The notes beneath the pieces were generated by a model that was not told the DNA's origin, ran no database searches, and saw only the letters and a program-made list of their open reading frames with translations. A stretch of DNA of 64,000 nucleotides, taken from the NCBI GenBank assembly GCA_022568135.1, contig JADFFQ010000002.1, forward strand, positions 1 to 64,000. The letters run 5' to 3'. The stretch comes from Planctomycetota bacterium (lineage in GTDB: Bacteria > Planctomycetota > Phycisphaerae > Phycisphaerales > SM1A02). Positions 17,058 through 25,775 of the stretch are shown here, piece by piece (position 1 is the stretch's first letter; each line of letters begins with the position of its first letter). Made by a program: the position numbers and the translations under genes.

Positions 17058-18028
17058 GGACGCATTGTAGAGGCAGTGCGCTCATCGCTTCGTGAGCGAG
17101 GCCTACCCGGACCTTCGTCGCGGACCCGGACCTTCGTCGCGGACTCCTCAGGTCCGGCTTCGGGGGGGCGGGTATTTGTCCGCGGCTTTGAATCCGTCAC
17201 CTTCCGTTTGATCCATTGCACGATGTCGCGCAGGACGGTTTCGTCGAACGTGATCTCGATCGTGGCGTACTCGGCGACGGACCCGGTGGTCGCCGGCTGG
17301 AAGAGGTGATTGAGCCCTTCATACCGCTTCGCCGTCACGTCGCCGCCTGCTTCGGTGATTGTCTGTTCGATCACCTCCAAGTTCTGCTCGTGCCAGACTT
17401 GCAGATCGAGTGTGCCGTTGCAGGCCAGGACCGGGCACTTGATCCCAGCCAAGGCAGGGCGCGGATCAGAGGTCAGGAAGTACCGCATCCAGGGGGAGGT
17501 AAGCTGGTTCAACTGGACTTCGATCAACTGCCCAGGCAGTTCTTCATCGTCGCGGACTCCCATGGCCCCTTCGCTGTGGCCAATCAGACCAATACGCTCG
17601 GGATCGACACCATCTTGCGTCATGATGGAGTTGACTGCGGCCAATGCATCGGTGGCAAAGTCTTGCGTGGTTGCGGTGGAGAACTCACCCGTGGACTGGC
17701 CCGTGCCGCGATCGTCGTAACGAAGCACGGCGATGTCGTGGCGGGTCAGGTAGTCGGCGATCACCAGGAACGGCTTGTGGCCCAAGAGAGTCTCGTCACG
17801 GTCCTGCGGGCCCGAACCTGAGATCAGCACCGCGGCTGGATGGGGCCCTTGTCCGGCAGGAACGGTCAGTGTACCGGCGAGTCGGTGGCCGGCGGGATGC
17901 TCGATCGATACCTCGCGCACCTCATAGGGATACGGCGGCTTCGGATGCTGCGGGCGCTTGAGCTCGGAACCGATGTAGCCGTCGTTCCGGGCAAAGGCGA
18001 TATCCATCACGATTCCGGCTTGCTTCAT
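16778..18028 (-). CDS. Damaged alpha/beta hydrolase overlapping trmB
   Basis: The frame matches a family of serine hydrolases related to YqkD: ISGSGPQDRDETLLGHKPF, YDDRGTGQS, nucleophile motif GHSEG, acid in NGTLDLQV and histidine in GLNHLFQ, so the catalytic triad is present. Between GHSEGAMG and MRYFLTSDPRPALAG roughly 80-100 residues typical of the family (the cap region) are missing, and the usual N-terminal domain is absent. The frame also lacks a stop where homologues end (about QWIKRKV). It runs on for about 130 basic residues across a 19-bp tandem duplication and into trmB in another frame. GAGG upstream of the ATG at 18028 suggests it is still translated. It may be a decaying gene. 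Confidence 0.65.
   Translation of the reverse strand: MKQAGIVMDIAFARNDGYIGSELKRPQHPKPPYPYEVREVSIEHPAGHRLAGTLTVPAGQGPHPAAVLISGSGPQDRDETLLGHKPFLVIADYLTRHDIAVLRYDDRGTGQSTGEFSTATTQDFATDALAAVNSIMTQDGVDPERIGLIGHSEGAMGVRDDEELPGQLIEVQLNQLTSPWMRYFLTSDPRPALAGIKCPVLACNGTLDLQVWHEQNLEVIEQTITEAGGDVTAKRYEGLNHLFQPATTGSVAEYATIEITFDETVLRDIVQWIKRKVTDSKPRTNTRPPEAGPEESATKVRVRDEGPGRPRSRSDERTASTMRPCTRASPVASNSSPKATGSSRRTCRRLSRVHLILAVGSRIPTAAWRSRSAPVRERSWFNNRRFARRSTIWASSGRWRITGTRPTVCAAAGWRT
17107..17144. repeat. Perfect 19-bp tandem duplication
   Basis: The 19-bp unit occurs twice head to tail at 17107-17125 and 17126-17144, inside the 3' extension of the hydrolase and just upstream of trmB. Because 19 is not a multiple of 3, the duplication changes the reading frame and probably contributed to the abnormal C-terminus. 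Confidence 0.9.
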
Positions 18029-18128
18029 CGTGCACCTCATCAGGTGTCAGGAGAATGAAATGCGCGGCCACGCCTCGCCTGCGGGGTTGTTGGGATCCAG
18101 CAGCGGGCTCTGTTATCTCCGATCGCGG

Positions 18129-18527
18129 TCAGGGGGACACGTCGATTGCAGCCGCTTCCGCGGGCGAGTATTCGACCAGCTCGGCGATGCCGTTGTGGGC
18201 GTCGCAGATAACGACCTTGGGACGGTGGCTCTTCATTTCCTGGGCGGTCATCTGTGCGAACGACATGATCAGGAGGCGGTGGCCTACTGCGGTCAGCAGC
18301 GCCGCCGCCCCGTTGACTCTGATCTCGCCGGAGCCACGATCACCCTGGAAGATGTAGCTCTCGAAGCGGTTGCCGTTGGTGCAGTCCGCGATGAGAACCT
18401 TCTCGTTGACGGCCATGCCGGTGGCCTCCAGCAGCACCGGGTCGATGGTGATGGACCCCATGTATTCGGGATCACTGTGCGTCACTACGGCGTGATGAAT
18501 CTTGGCAAAGAGTACTTCGCGAAGCAT
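18129..18527 (-). CDS. panD: Aspartate 1-decarboxylase precursor
   Basis: Makes beta-alanine from L-aspartate for pantothenate and CoA. The 132-residue proenzyme starts MLREVLFAKIHHAVVTHSD and has the self-cleavage site in YMGSITID, where cleavage between Gly and Ser creates the pyruvoyl group. The conserved NGAAALLTAVGHRLLIMSF block follows. Length agrees with the family. It is the last of a run of minus-strand genes (rpsU, hppA, rsfS, panD). panB, the other pantothenate gene here, is at 57.7 kb. Confidence 0.93.
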   Translation of the reverse strand: MLREVLFAKIHHAVVTHSDPEYMGSITIDPVLLEATGMAVNEKVLIADCTNGNRFESYIFQGDRGSGEIRVNGAAALLTAVGHRLLIMSFAQMTAQEMKSHRPKVVICDAHNGIAELVEYSPAEAAAIDVSP

Positions 18528-18563
18528 GGTTGAATTCGGGTAAGGCGTCAGAACATCAAGGGA

Positions 18564-18968
18564 TCAAGGCCTTGAGGCCTCGGTGCCATTTTTCTCCTGT
18601 TGCCACTCGACGAGCGGGGCGTCGGACCACAGGCCCTCTAGATCGTAGTACGCCCGCTGGTTTGGTTCGAACAGGTGGGCGACGAGATCAACAAAATCAA
18701 TGACTATCCACGTCAGAGCATTGTCAGCACTGGACCGGAACATTGGATTGTCGCGTTCCTGCCCAAGGTCCGCCAGCTCCTCGGCGATGGACTTCATCTG
18801 CCGATCGCTCGTGCCCGAGCCGATGAGCACGTAGTCGCAGACCTGGCTGAGGCCCGTCACATCGAGCAGCCGCACATCTTCACAATGCCGATCCGCCAGC
18901 AGCTGCGCCGCCTCGATGCAAAAGCCGCGCAGCCGCTGCTGATCGCTCATGGACGAAACGCTCGTCAT
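18564..18968 (-). CDS. rsfS: Ribosome silencing factor RsfS/Iojap
   Basis: Binds uL14 of the 50S subunit and blocks joining with 30S during starvation. The 134-residue product has the family pattern: LLDVTGLSQVCDYVLIGSGTS, DRQMKSIAEEL, WIVIDFVDLVAHLF and YYDLEGLW. The ATG at 18968 follows the hppA stop by 3 nt, suggesting coupling; an ATG at 18950 is alternative. In many bacteria it follows nadD; here it follows a pyrophosphatase gene instead. Confidence 0.9.
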   Translation of the reverse strand: MTSVSSMSDQQRLRGFCIEAAQLLADRHCEDVRLLDVTGLSQVCDYVLIGSGTSDRQMKSIAEELADLGQERDNPMFRSSADNALTWIVIDFVDLVAHLFEPNQRAYYDLEGLWSDAPLVEWQQEKNGTEASRP

Positions 18969-18971
18969 CGG

Positions 18972-21530
18972 TCACCCCAGGCCGATCCACCCTGAGATCA
19001 TTGGCGAGAACTTGACGATCAGGCCGGCGAAGACCACTGAAACGATCGCGATGAGCTTGATGAGGATATTCAGAGACGGGCCTGATGTATCTTTGAAGGG
19101 ATCGCCGACGGTGTCGCCCACGACGCTGGCCTTGTGGGCGTCCGAGCCCTTGCCGCCGAGGTTGCCCTTTTCAATCCACTTCTTGGCGTTGTCCCAGGCC
19201 CCGCCGGCATTGGCCATGAAAATGGCCACGGCAAAGCCGCTGGTCAGCCCGCCGACCAGCAAACCCATCACGCCGCCGACGCCGAGGATCAGACCGACCA
19301 CGATCGGCACAATGATGGCTAGCAGCGACGGGATGATCATCTCCCGCTGGGCCCCGGCGGTCGAGATCTTTACGCACTCGGCGTAGTCCGGGTATTGATG
19401 GCCCTGAACATCGACCTTGATCGGCCAAGTGGTGGGATCGGCAATGTCTGCTTCGCTCATGCCCTGCTTCCTGAAGGCATCGCGCATGATGGCGAATTGA
19501 CGCCTCACCTCGTTCATCATGCGATACGCGGCCCGGCCGACCGCTTGCATCGTCATCGCGCAGAACACGAACGCCAGCAGCACGCCGAGGAATATCCCGC
19601 CGAGCACCCGCGGGTTCATCAGCGAGACGTCGTAGAACGCGAGGACCTGCTCAATTCTCGCCCGATCGGCCGGGGCTATCTGGACGGTGTATCCGCCCAG
19701 TTCGACCGCGAAGGTGTTGGTCATCTCATCGAGCCCGCTGTCAAAGGCGAATGTCTGGCCGACGGGGAGGGATTCGCTCAGCGCTAATCGCATCTTGCCG
19801 GTGGCCAGGAGCAGGCCGCCGAAGAGAGCATGATCTTCGTCTCGGCTGGCGATCGTGAACAGCCCGGAACCGCGGTATTGCGCCACATACGCGCTGGTGT
19901 GTCCGTCCAGCAGCGCCGCGGCGTCAGTCCCATCCTTGAGCTGGCGGTTGAGATTGTATTGCACCACGGAAATATACGCGGCTAACAGCGCCAGAGCGGT
20001 CAGCGCCGCCGAGCCGATGGCGAAGCCTTTGCCGGTGGCGGCGGTGGTGTTGCCCAACGCGTCGAGCATGTCGGTGCGCTCGCGGACGAACGGCGGTTGA
20101 TTGGTCATCTGGGCGTTGCCGCCGGCGTTGTCCGCGATCGGGCCGTAGGCGTCCGTGGCCAGTGTAATGCCGAGTGTGGAGAGCATCCCGACGGCCGCGA
20201 TCCCCACGCCATACAGGCCCAGCAGGAAGTTCTGCCCGCCGCCAGCGAAGTTGAACGCGCAGATGATCGCCACGACGATCGTTGCAATCGGCACCCAGGT
20301 GGAAATCATGCCAACCGAAATGCCGGAGATGATGACCGTTGCCGGTCCGGTCTGGGCCTGCTGGGAGATCAACTGCGTCGGTTTGTGCTCGTAGCTGGTG
20401 TAGTACTCGGTGGACCAGGCGATAACCAGGCCCGCCGCCAGGCCGGTGACGATCGATCCCCACAGGCGCAGACCCGCGATGCCGAATCCCGTCAACGGCC
20501 CAACATCTCTCAGCAGGAGGTAGAACAGCCCGGCGGCGGCAATGGCGATGATGCCCGAGGCGGTCCACACGCCCAGGTGCAGGCTCTTGAGCAGTTGGGT
20601 GAACGAGGCGCCTTCTTTGGCCCGGACGACGCCGATGCCCGCGAGCGAGGCGATGATGCCGACGCCGGCCAGGGCCATTGGCGCCACGGCGAGTTTGACC
20701 GCCAACGAGTCGGCCTGGTCGCCGCTGGCCAGGCTGAATGCCGACGCTGCCCCCAAGGCCATCGAGGCGAGGATCGAGCCGTAATAACTTTCGTACAGGT
20801 CGGCCCCCATCCCCGCGACATCGCCGACGTTGTCGCCCACGTTGTCCGCAATGGTGGCGGGGTTGCGCGGATCGTCTTCAGGAATACCGGCTTCGATCTT
20901 ACCGACGAGGTCCGCTCCCACATCAGCGGCCTTGGTGAAGATGCCGCCGCCGACTCGGGCAAACAGCGCCTGCGTCGAAGCACCCAGGCCATAGCTCAGC
21001 ATGATGGTGGTGATGTCCACCAGCGTCATTGATTCCGGGGCGAAGGCATTCCATAGCCCGAACCACACCGACACATCCAACAGGGCGAAGCCCACCACCA
21101 CCAGGCCCATAACCGCTCCAGCCCGGAAGGCGACGGTCAGCCCTTCGTTGAGCGACTGCTTGGCGGCAAAGGCAGTCCGGGCCGAGGCGTGGGTCGCCAT
21201 CCTCATCCCAAACCACCCGCAGGTGCCCGAGAACAGACAGGCGAAGAGCACACCGACCGGCGTCATCAAACTCTGGATGCCCGTGATTCCCAACAAGATG
21301 AGGATGGCCAGCAGCACCACGAATACCGCAGCAACGACCTTGTACTGTCGCTTCAGATAGGCCATCGCTCCATCGCGGACCGCTTGGGCGATCTCGATCA
21401 TCTCCGGCTCGCCTTCGGAATAGGACATGACCTTTCGGCTGTACCAGAAGGCGGCGGCCAGCGCTGCCAGAGCGCTGGTGGGGGCAATGAAATACAGGCT
21501 GGGCAGGCTGGCGAGCGTAACGGCGTTCAC
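18972..21530 (-). CDS. hppA: Membrane-bound ion-translocating pyrophosphatase
   Basis: Hydrolyses PPi and pumps H+ and/or Na+ across the membrane. The 852-residue product has the signature DVGADLVGKIEAGIPEDDPR, NVGDNVGDVAGMGADLYESY, and the second PPi site near DAYGPIADNAGGNAQM. GNTTAATGKG, with Ala and Gly at the two diagnostic positions, predicts the K+-dependent subclass. The start is GTG at 21530, preceded by GGAGAAGG; the open frame extends to 21749 but without signal. It is much longer than the usual 670-720 residues because residues about 522-633 form an extra hydrophilic domain between two membrane helices. Confidence 0.93.
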   Translation of the reverse strand: MNAVTLASLPSLYFIAPTSALAALAAAFWYSRKVMSYSEGEPEMIEIAQAVRDGAMAYLKRQYKVVAAVFVVLLAILILLGITGIQSLMTPVGVLFACLFSGTCGWFGMRMATHASARTAFAAKQSLNEGLTVAFRAGAVMGLVVVGFALLDVSVWFGLWNAFAPESMTLVDITTIMLSYGLGASTQALFARVGGGIFTKAADVGADLVGKIEAGIPEDDPRNPATIADNVGDNVGDVAGMGADLYESYYGSILASMALGAASAFSLASGDQADSLAVKLAVAPMALAGVGIIASLAGIGVVRAKEGASFTQLLKSLHLGVWTASGIIAIAAAGLFYLLLRDVGPLTGFGIAGLRLWGSIVTGLAAGLVIAWSTEYYTSYEHKPTQLISQQAQTGPATVIISGISVGMISTWVPIATIVVAIICAFNFAGGGQNFLLGLYGVGIAAVGMLSTLGITLATDAYGPIADNAGGNAQMTNQPPFVRERTDMLDALGNTTAATGKGFAIGSAALTALALLAAYISVVQYNLNRQLKDGTDAAALLDGHTSAYVAQYRGSGLFTIASRDEDHALFGGLLLATGKMRLALSESLPVGQTFAFDSGLDEMTNTFAVELGGYTVQIAPADRARIEQVLAFYDVSLMNPRVLGGIFLGVLLAFVFCAMTMQAVGRAAYRMMNEVRRQFAIMRDAFRKQGMSEADIADPTTWPIKVDVQGHQYPDYAECVKISTAGAQREMIIPSLLAIIVPIVVGLILGVGGVMGLLVGGLTSGFAVAIFMANAGGAWDNAKKWIEKGNLGGKGSDAHKASVVGDTVGDPFKDTSGPSLNILIKLIAIVSVVFAGLIVKFSPMISGWIGLG

Positions 21531-21752
21531 GTTGAACCTTCTCCGGGCACACCGCCGGGCCGCGGCGGCAATCAGGGTTTCGGGAGCTTGTGACGATGCT
21601 CGGATCCCCGGCGTGCAACCGAAGAATCCAGGTCGGCCATCAACGACCGCCGGTACGTTAGCGTGAACCCAAGGAGTTTGCAGGCTCGCAAGATGATCTC
21701 GACGGCGGTTCGGGCCCCGCCGCAAGACCGGCAGGCCGGGGCTCGACAATTC

Positions 21753-21980
21753 CTATCTTCTTCCGGACTTTCTGGGCGGCCGGAGCTGCCTGGGCTGTTC
21801 GGCCCGAATCGCGCGTTGGATCGATTTGCGCAGGGCGCGCCGACGGCGCTCCGACGGTTTCTCGAAGTACTGCCGGCGCTTGATCTCTTTGGTCAGGCCC
21901 TCCTTCTCACACAGCTTCTTGAACCGGCGGAGCATCTGCTCCACCGACTCACCTCCGCGGGCCTTGATGCGTATAGGCAT
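21753..21980 (-). CDS. rpsU: 30S ribosomal protein S21
   Basis: A 75-residue basic protein starting MPIRIKARGGESVEQMLRRF, with the typical KRRQYFEKPSERRRRALRK block. It is the small-subunit protein near the anti-Shine-Dalgarno region. It is expressed from a promoter at 22017-22045 and lies upstream of hppA on the same strand. Confidence 0.93.
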   Translation of the reverse strand: MPIRIKARGGESVEQMLRRFKKLCEKEGLTKEIKRRQYFEKPSERRRRALRKSIQRAIRAEQPRQLRPPRKSGRR

Positions 21981-22435
21981 GGGACGGGCGCCTTGCTCCA
22001 GCTAAATGAACGCACCATTAGATCGAAAACTATCCGTCTTGGCAAGCCCCCAGCCAAGGCCCAATCGATCACCTGCCGCCACATCGAGCGGAGGGTTCTC
22101 ACGAGGCGCCCTGATTCAGCGGGTGAAGCACCGTGCATGGCCCGCGGCCGGCGACCCGCTCACGTCGGGGTGGGCGGCGGCGATCATGCAAACATGGCGG
22201 ACCGCCTCGCTCAACGAGACCTGATGGACCACGCGCAGCGATCAGCCTCGAGGCCAGCACGCCCTGGAATATCGGAACCGCCTGACTCACGATCGGCGAG
22301 GGCCCGTCGCCCGCGTAGGCCCACCAGATTCCCCGACTGGTGATTCTTCGCAGATAACTGGGCCAAACCGGCTGATCTCGTGGGCCGCTCCGGGCGATAA
22401 CTATTCCAGGAATCTCAGGCCAAGGAGCCGCTGGT
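21981..22435. other. Divergent intergenic region between rpsU and the PilZ fusion gene
   Basis: The 455 bp contain the rpsU promoter near the left end and AAGGAG (about 22421) near the right end. A minus-strand frame runs through the region and into the next gene, but it shows no recognisable domain, so I do not call it. No RNA gene was seen. Confidence 0.4.
22017..22045 (-). promoter_or_regulatory. Predicted sigma70-type promoter for rpsU
   Basis: On the minus strand: TTGCCA (complement of 22040-22045), a 17-bp spacer and TCTAAT (complement of 22017-22022), 37 bp upstream of the rpsU start. Confidence 0.6.
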
Positions 22436-24919
22436 GTGTCAAAGGGCGACGCGAGCAAAGGTATCAACAACCCGCCGACGACCGAGCAGGAGGCGGCGAA
22501 GGGCCTGACCCAGACGATCCAGTCATTGGTCGAAGAATCCAACCGCTCCGCCAGCCGGCTTGAAGAGATGATCAATCTCACCCGGCGCACCAAGACCCAG
22601 ATCGCCGCCGCTTCAGCGCGTCTCCAGCGGCGCCTCCGCCCCCAGGCAAACCGGCACAAGGCGCCGCAGGATCGGACCGCGGTAAGGAAGCCGGCAAACT
22701 CCGAGCCGCCAGCCCGCCAGCGGGCCTCTCCACCAGCGAAGATCAAGCCACATCATCCGGCCGCTGACTTCACCGCGCTGCTGAGCGCCGGCCTTCGGCA
22801 ATGCGAGGAGTATCTGCGCAAGTTCATCAAAGTGCTCGTCGAGCAGGCGCCGGCCATCACCAGGATTAGCGAAGCCGCCAGAGTGCAGGTATCGCTGGTC
22901 GCTCACCGGGCCGCCCGCGGCGCCAAGCAATTCGCGCCCAAGCTCAGCCTCAAACGGCTCAAGACCCAAGCGATGCAAAGGCGAAGTCGCATCCAGGGCC
23001 TGCTGGCTTCAAAGCGATCGCTCGAATCCAAGGTGTCGGCGTTGACCGTCAAATGTGAGCGACTGAAGAGGGAGCGGTCGGCGGCCAGGGCTGAGGTCCG
23101 CGAGCAGACGATACTGCTGGCGTCAAAGGAGACGCTCGAGGAGCAGGTGGCCGAGCTGACCGCCAAGTGCGAGCATCTCGACGCAGCACGAAATACCGCA
23201 ACCACCTGGCTCACAACGGCGGAAGCCGAGGTCCGCGACCAGAGAAAGCAGTTGGCTTCCAGCGAGGCGCTCCAGGAGCGGTTCGCCAAGCTGACCGCCA
23301 AATGCGGACACTTGGCCAAGGAGCTGGCGGAGGCGAAGGCCCAGCTCAGCGCTCAGAGCGAGCTGTTGGCCGCCAAGGGGGTGCTGGAGGGCCGGTTGAC
23401 CGAGCTGACCGCCGAACGCGAACAACTGAAAAATGAGCGAGCGGCGGCGGAGGCTGAAGTCCAAGCCAAGACCAACCTACTCGCGTCCAAGGAGGGACTC
23501 GAGGAACAGTCGGCCCAGTTGACCTCTGAGTGTGAGCAACTGAGAAATGAGCGGGCGGCTACGGAGGCTGAGGTTCAAGCCAAGACCAACCTGCTCGCGT
23601 CCAAGGAGGGACTCGAGGAACAGTTGGCCCAGTTGACCGCCGAACGCGAACAACTGAAGAATGAGCGGGCGGCGGCGGAGGCTGACGCCCAGACAAACAT
23701 CGAGACGCAGGTGCTCAAAGAGGGACTCGAGCGCCGACTGACCGAGCTGACCGCCGAATGCGAACAACTGAGAACGGCGCAAACGGAAGCGGTGGTGGAG
23801 GCCCAAGCGAAGACCAGCCTGCTTGCGTCCAAGGACGGACTCGAGCGCCGACTGACCGAGCTGACCACCAAGTGCGAACAACTGGAGAAGGAGCGGGCGG
23901 CAGCGAAGGCCAACGTCCACCCCAACGGCCTGGAGGCGATCACCCAGGCATTGTCTGCGCCGGTCGACGCCGTGATCAGCACGATCGATCTCTTGCGAGA
24001 GACAAGACTCGATGACCAGCAACGGCAACACCTCAGGGCAGCCGACTCATCCATCGCCGCCTTGCTCAGCCTGCTCGATTGCGTGGCGAATCTGCCAAGA
24101 ATCCTGGACGGCGGTCTCGAACTTGAAACAACGGAGGTAGACCTTCGACAGACGCTCAAAGACACCGTCAGCATGTTGGCCCCCGTTGCGAACAACCGGG
24201 GACTGGAGCTCACCTGCGAGGTCGAACCCGACGTCTCCGCCTTGGTTCAGAGCGACCCGAAATGGCTTCGGCAAATCCTCCTGTACCTCACGAACCAGTC
24301 AATCCAGTTTGCCTCACAGGGTAAGGTGGTGATTCGCGCTGCGGTGGAGGAGATGACGGATGCTACCAACACGATACGGTTTGCCGTGCACGTCACGAGT
24401 ACAGCGGTTTCGCGGGAGACATTGGATCGAGCGTTCCCCTGGCACCGTCACGCGAACGGGCCGGCAGCCTCCAACCACGACGGGGATCTCGCCTCGGCCA
24501 TGGTGAGGCTTGTAGAGCTGCTGGAAGGCAAAATGGGCGTCGAGCGACAGGACAATGGCACACTAGCAATCTGGTTTACAATTGCGTTTGACACGGCCCA
24601 CAAGCTGGGCGACGCCCGGCGGGCCTCCGGACGGTTGCGGCAGGAAGCGCTGGATTGCAACCTCGGGGCGGTCCTCGACCTTTCGCTGGGAGGGATGCGG
24701 GTACAGTGCAATCGACCCCCGAAAGGCGAGATCGATGTCGAGCTGATGGGCTCGGAGGTCAAGCTCAGACTCCGCGCCCAGGTTGTCTGGACCAGGCGCG
24801 TTGGCTTTCGCAAATATGAGGTCGGGCTGAACTTCCTCCGCGTTCCTGCGGAGACGATCAAGCAACTGACTCGGATCTCACTCAACCACCGGGTACGCCG
24901 CTCCTTCGGCAGCGTCTGA
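22436..24919 (+). CDS. Coiled-coil pseudo-histidine kinase fused to a PilZ domain
   Basis: The 827-residue soluble protein starts with GTG at 22436, with AAGGAG some 10 nt upstream. Residues 1-170 are basic, Ala/Pro-rich linker and helix. Residues about 175-495 are a long coiled coil built from 38-residue units (LLASKEGLEEQ..LT.ECEQL), some nearly identical. Residues about 500-700 follow a HisKA/HATPase_c layout (ALSAPVDAVISTIDLLRETR, SDPKWLRQILLYL), but the phospho-acceptor His is replaced in SAPVD, the N-box reads LTNQSIQF and no DxGxG box is present, so it should be inactive. Residues about 722-825 form a PilZ domain with RxxxR (RASGR) and DLSLGG, the motif for binding c-di-GMP. Likely a c-di-GMP responsive scaffold; output unknown. 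Confidence 0.8.
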   Translation: MSKGDASKGINNPPTTEQEAAKGLTQTIQSLVEESNRSASRLEEMINLTRRTKTQIAAASARLQRRLRPQANRHKAPQDRTAVRKPANSEPPARQRASPPAKIKPHHPAADFTALLSAGLRQCEEYLRKFIKVLVEQAPAITRISEAARVQVSLVAHRAARGAKQFAPKLSLKRLKTQAMQRRSRIQGLLASKRSLESKVSALTVKCERLKRERSAARAEVREQTILLASKETLEEQVAELTAKCEHLDAARNTATTWLTTAEAEVRDQRKQLASSEALQERFAKLTAKCGHLAKELAEAKAQLSAQSELLAAKGVLEGRLTELTAEREQLKNERAAAEAEVQAKTNLLASKEGLEEQSAQLTSECEQLRNERAATEAEVQAKTNLLASKEGLEEQLAQLTAEREQLKNERAAAEADAQTNIETQVLKEGLERRLTELTAECEQLRTAQTEAVVEAQAKTSLLASKDGLERRLTELTTKCEQLEKERAAAKANVHPNGLEAITQALSAPVDAVISTIDLLRETRLDDQQRQHLRAADSSIAALLSLLDCVANLPRILDGGLELETTEVDLRQTLKDTVSMLAPVANNRGLELTCEVEPDVSALVQSDPKWLRQILLYLTNQSIQFASQGKVVIRAAVEEMTDATNTIRFAVHVTSTAVSRETLDRAFPWHRHANGPAASNHDGDLASAMVRLVELLEGKMGVERQDNGTLAIWFTIAFDTAHKLGDARRASGRLRQEALDCNLGAVLDLSLGGMRVQCNRPPKGEIDVELMGSEVKLRLRAQVVWTRRVGFRKYEVGLNFLRVPAETIKQLTRISLNHRVRRSFGSV

Positions 24920-24980
24920 TCCAGAAGCCAGCGGCCCGGGGGTGTCTTGCTCGCAAGAGCGTGGCCGACCCCCGTTCACC

Positions 24981-25577
24981 CTACGGGCACAGCCGCAGGG
25001 TGGTCCACCCGCCTTGATCATCTCGAGTGTACGCCACACGATCGTGGAGGCGATCCGGCCTGCCCTGCCAGAACTCGATGCAATCGAGACTCACCCGGTA
25101 CCCACCCCAGTGCGGTGGGCGGGGTACATCGCGGCCCTCGTACCGCCGCTCGATCTGAGCAACACGGGCCAGCAGCGCCGCGCGGCTCTCGATCGGCTGC
25201 GATTGCAGGCTGGCCCAGGCGCCGATTTGGGCCGAACGGGGTCGAGTGGCGAAATACACGTCACATTGGGCATCCTCCACCACAGACACCCTGCCCTCGA
25301 TGCACACCTGCCGTTGCAACGTGTCCCAGTGAAATAGCAACGCGGCGCTGGGGTTGGACTCCAGTGCCCGGCCTTTGCGGCTGATGCGATTCGTATAGAA
25401 GACCGCGCCCTGCACATCGAGACCTTTCAGCAGCACCACCCGAACCGACGGTCGGCCGTCGGGATCAATCGTCGCCAGGCTCATCGCATGAGGATTGCGC
25501 AGGTCGGTCTGTTTGGCCTCTTCGAGCCACCGGTTCAGTTGGGCGATCGGGTCGGCGGGAGGATGGTCAAAGTCCAT
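24981..25577 (-). CDS. pdxH: Pyridoxamine 5'-phosphate oxidase
   Basis: FMN enzyme that oxidises PNP or PMP to PLP, the last step of de novo and salvage vitamin B6 synthesis. The 198-residue product has RPSVRVVLLKGLD, the FMN-binding FYTNRISRKG, LQSQPIESR, and the signature EFWQGRPDRLHDR followed by WTTLRLCP. The start is placed at MDFDHPPADPIAQLNRWL; the frame is open to 25781 but the extra residues are unlike the family. It is divergent from the next gene. Confidence 0.92.
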   Translation of the reverse strand: MDFDHPPADPIAQLNRWLEEAKQTDLRNPHAMSLATIDPDGRPSVRVVLLKGLDVQGAVFYTNRISRKGRALESNPSAALLFHWDTLQRQVCIEGRVSVVEDAQCDVYFATRPRSAQIGAWASLQSQPIESRAALLARVAQIERRYEGRDVPRPPHWGGYRVSLDCIEFWQGRPDRLHDRVAYTRDDQGGWTTLRLCP

Positions 25578-25775
25578 GGCTACGATCCGCAGGCCTTGCC
25601 CGGCATTGGCGCACCGAGCCGAAAGCTCCGGTGGAGTCTGCAACAAGCCCGATACTATAAGATGCAAGGTGGTGCTGCCCGTCGGGGGGGCGCATACCGT
25701 TGAGGATGCTTGCGCTGCATGAACCGCACGGCTCCAGCAGTCGCGTAGCAAGGGCCTCGAACGAAGGTCTGGCCG

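Noticed and set aside
22099-22746. Minus-strand frame of about 215 codons between rpsU and the PilZ fusion gene
   Set aside because: No domain recognised, it overlaps the start of the fusion gene, and no ribosome site was seen. A real small gene cannot be fully excluded.
23100-23930. Regular repeats of about 114 bp that could look like a CRISPR or tandem-repeat array
   Set aside because: They stay in frame and translate to 38-residue coiled-coil heptad units of one protein; there are no constant-length unique spacers.
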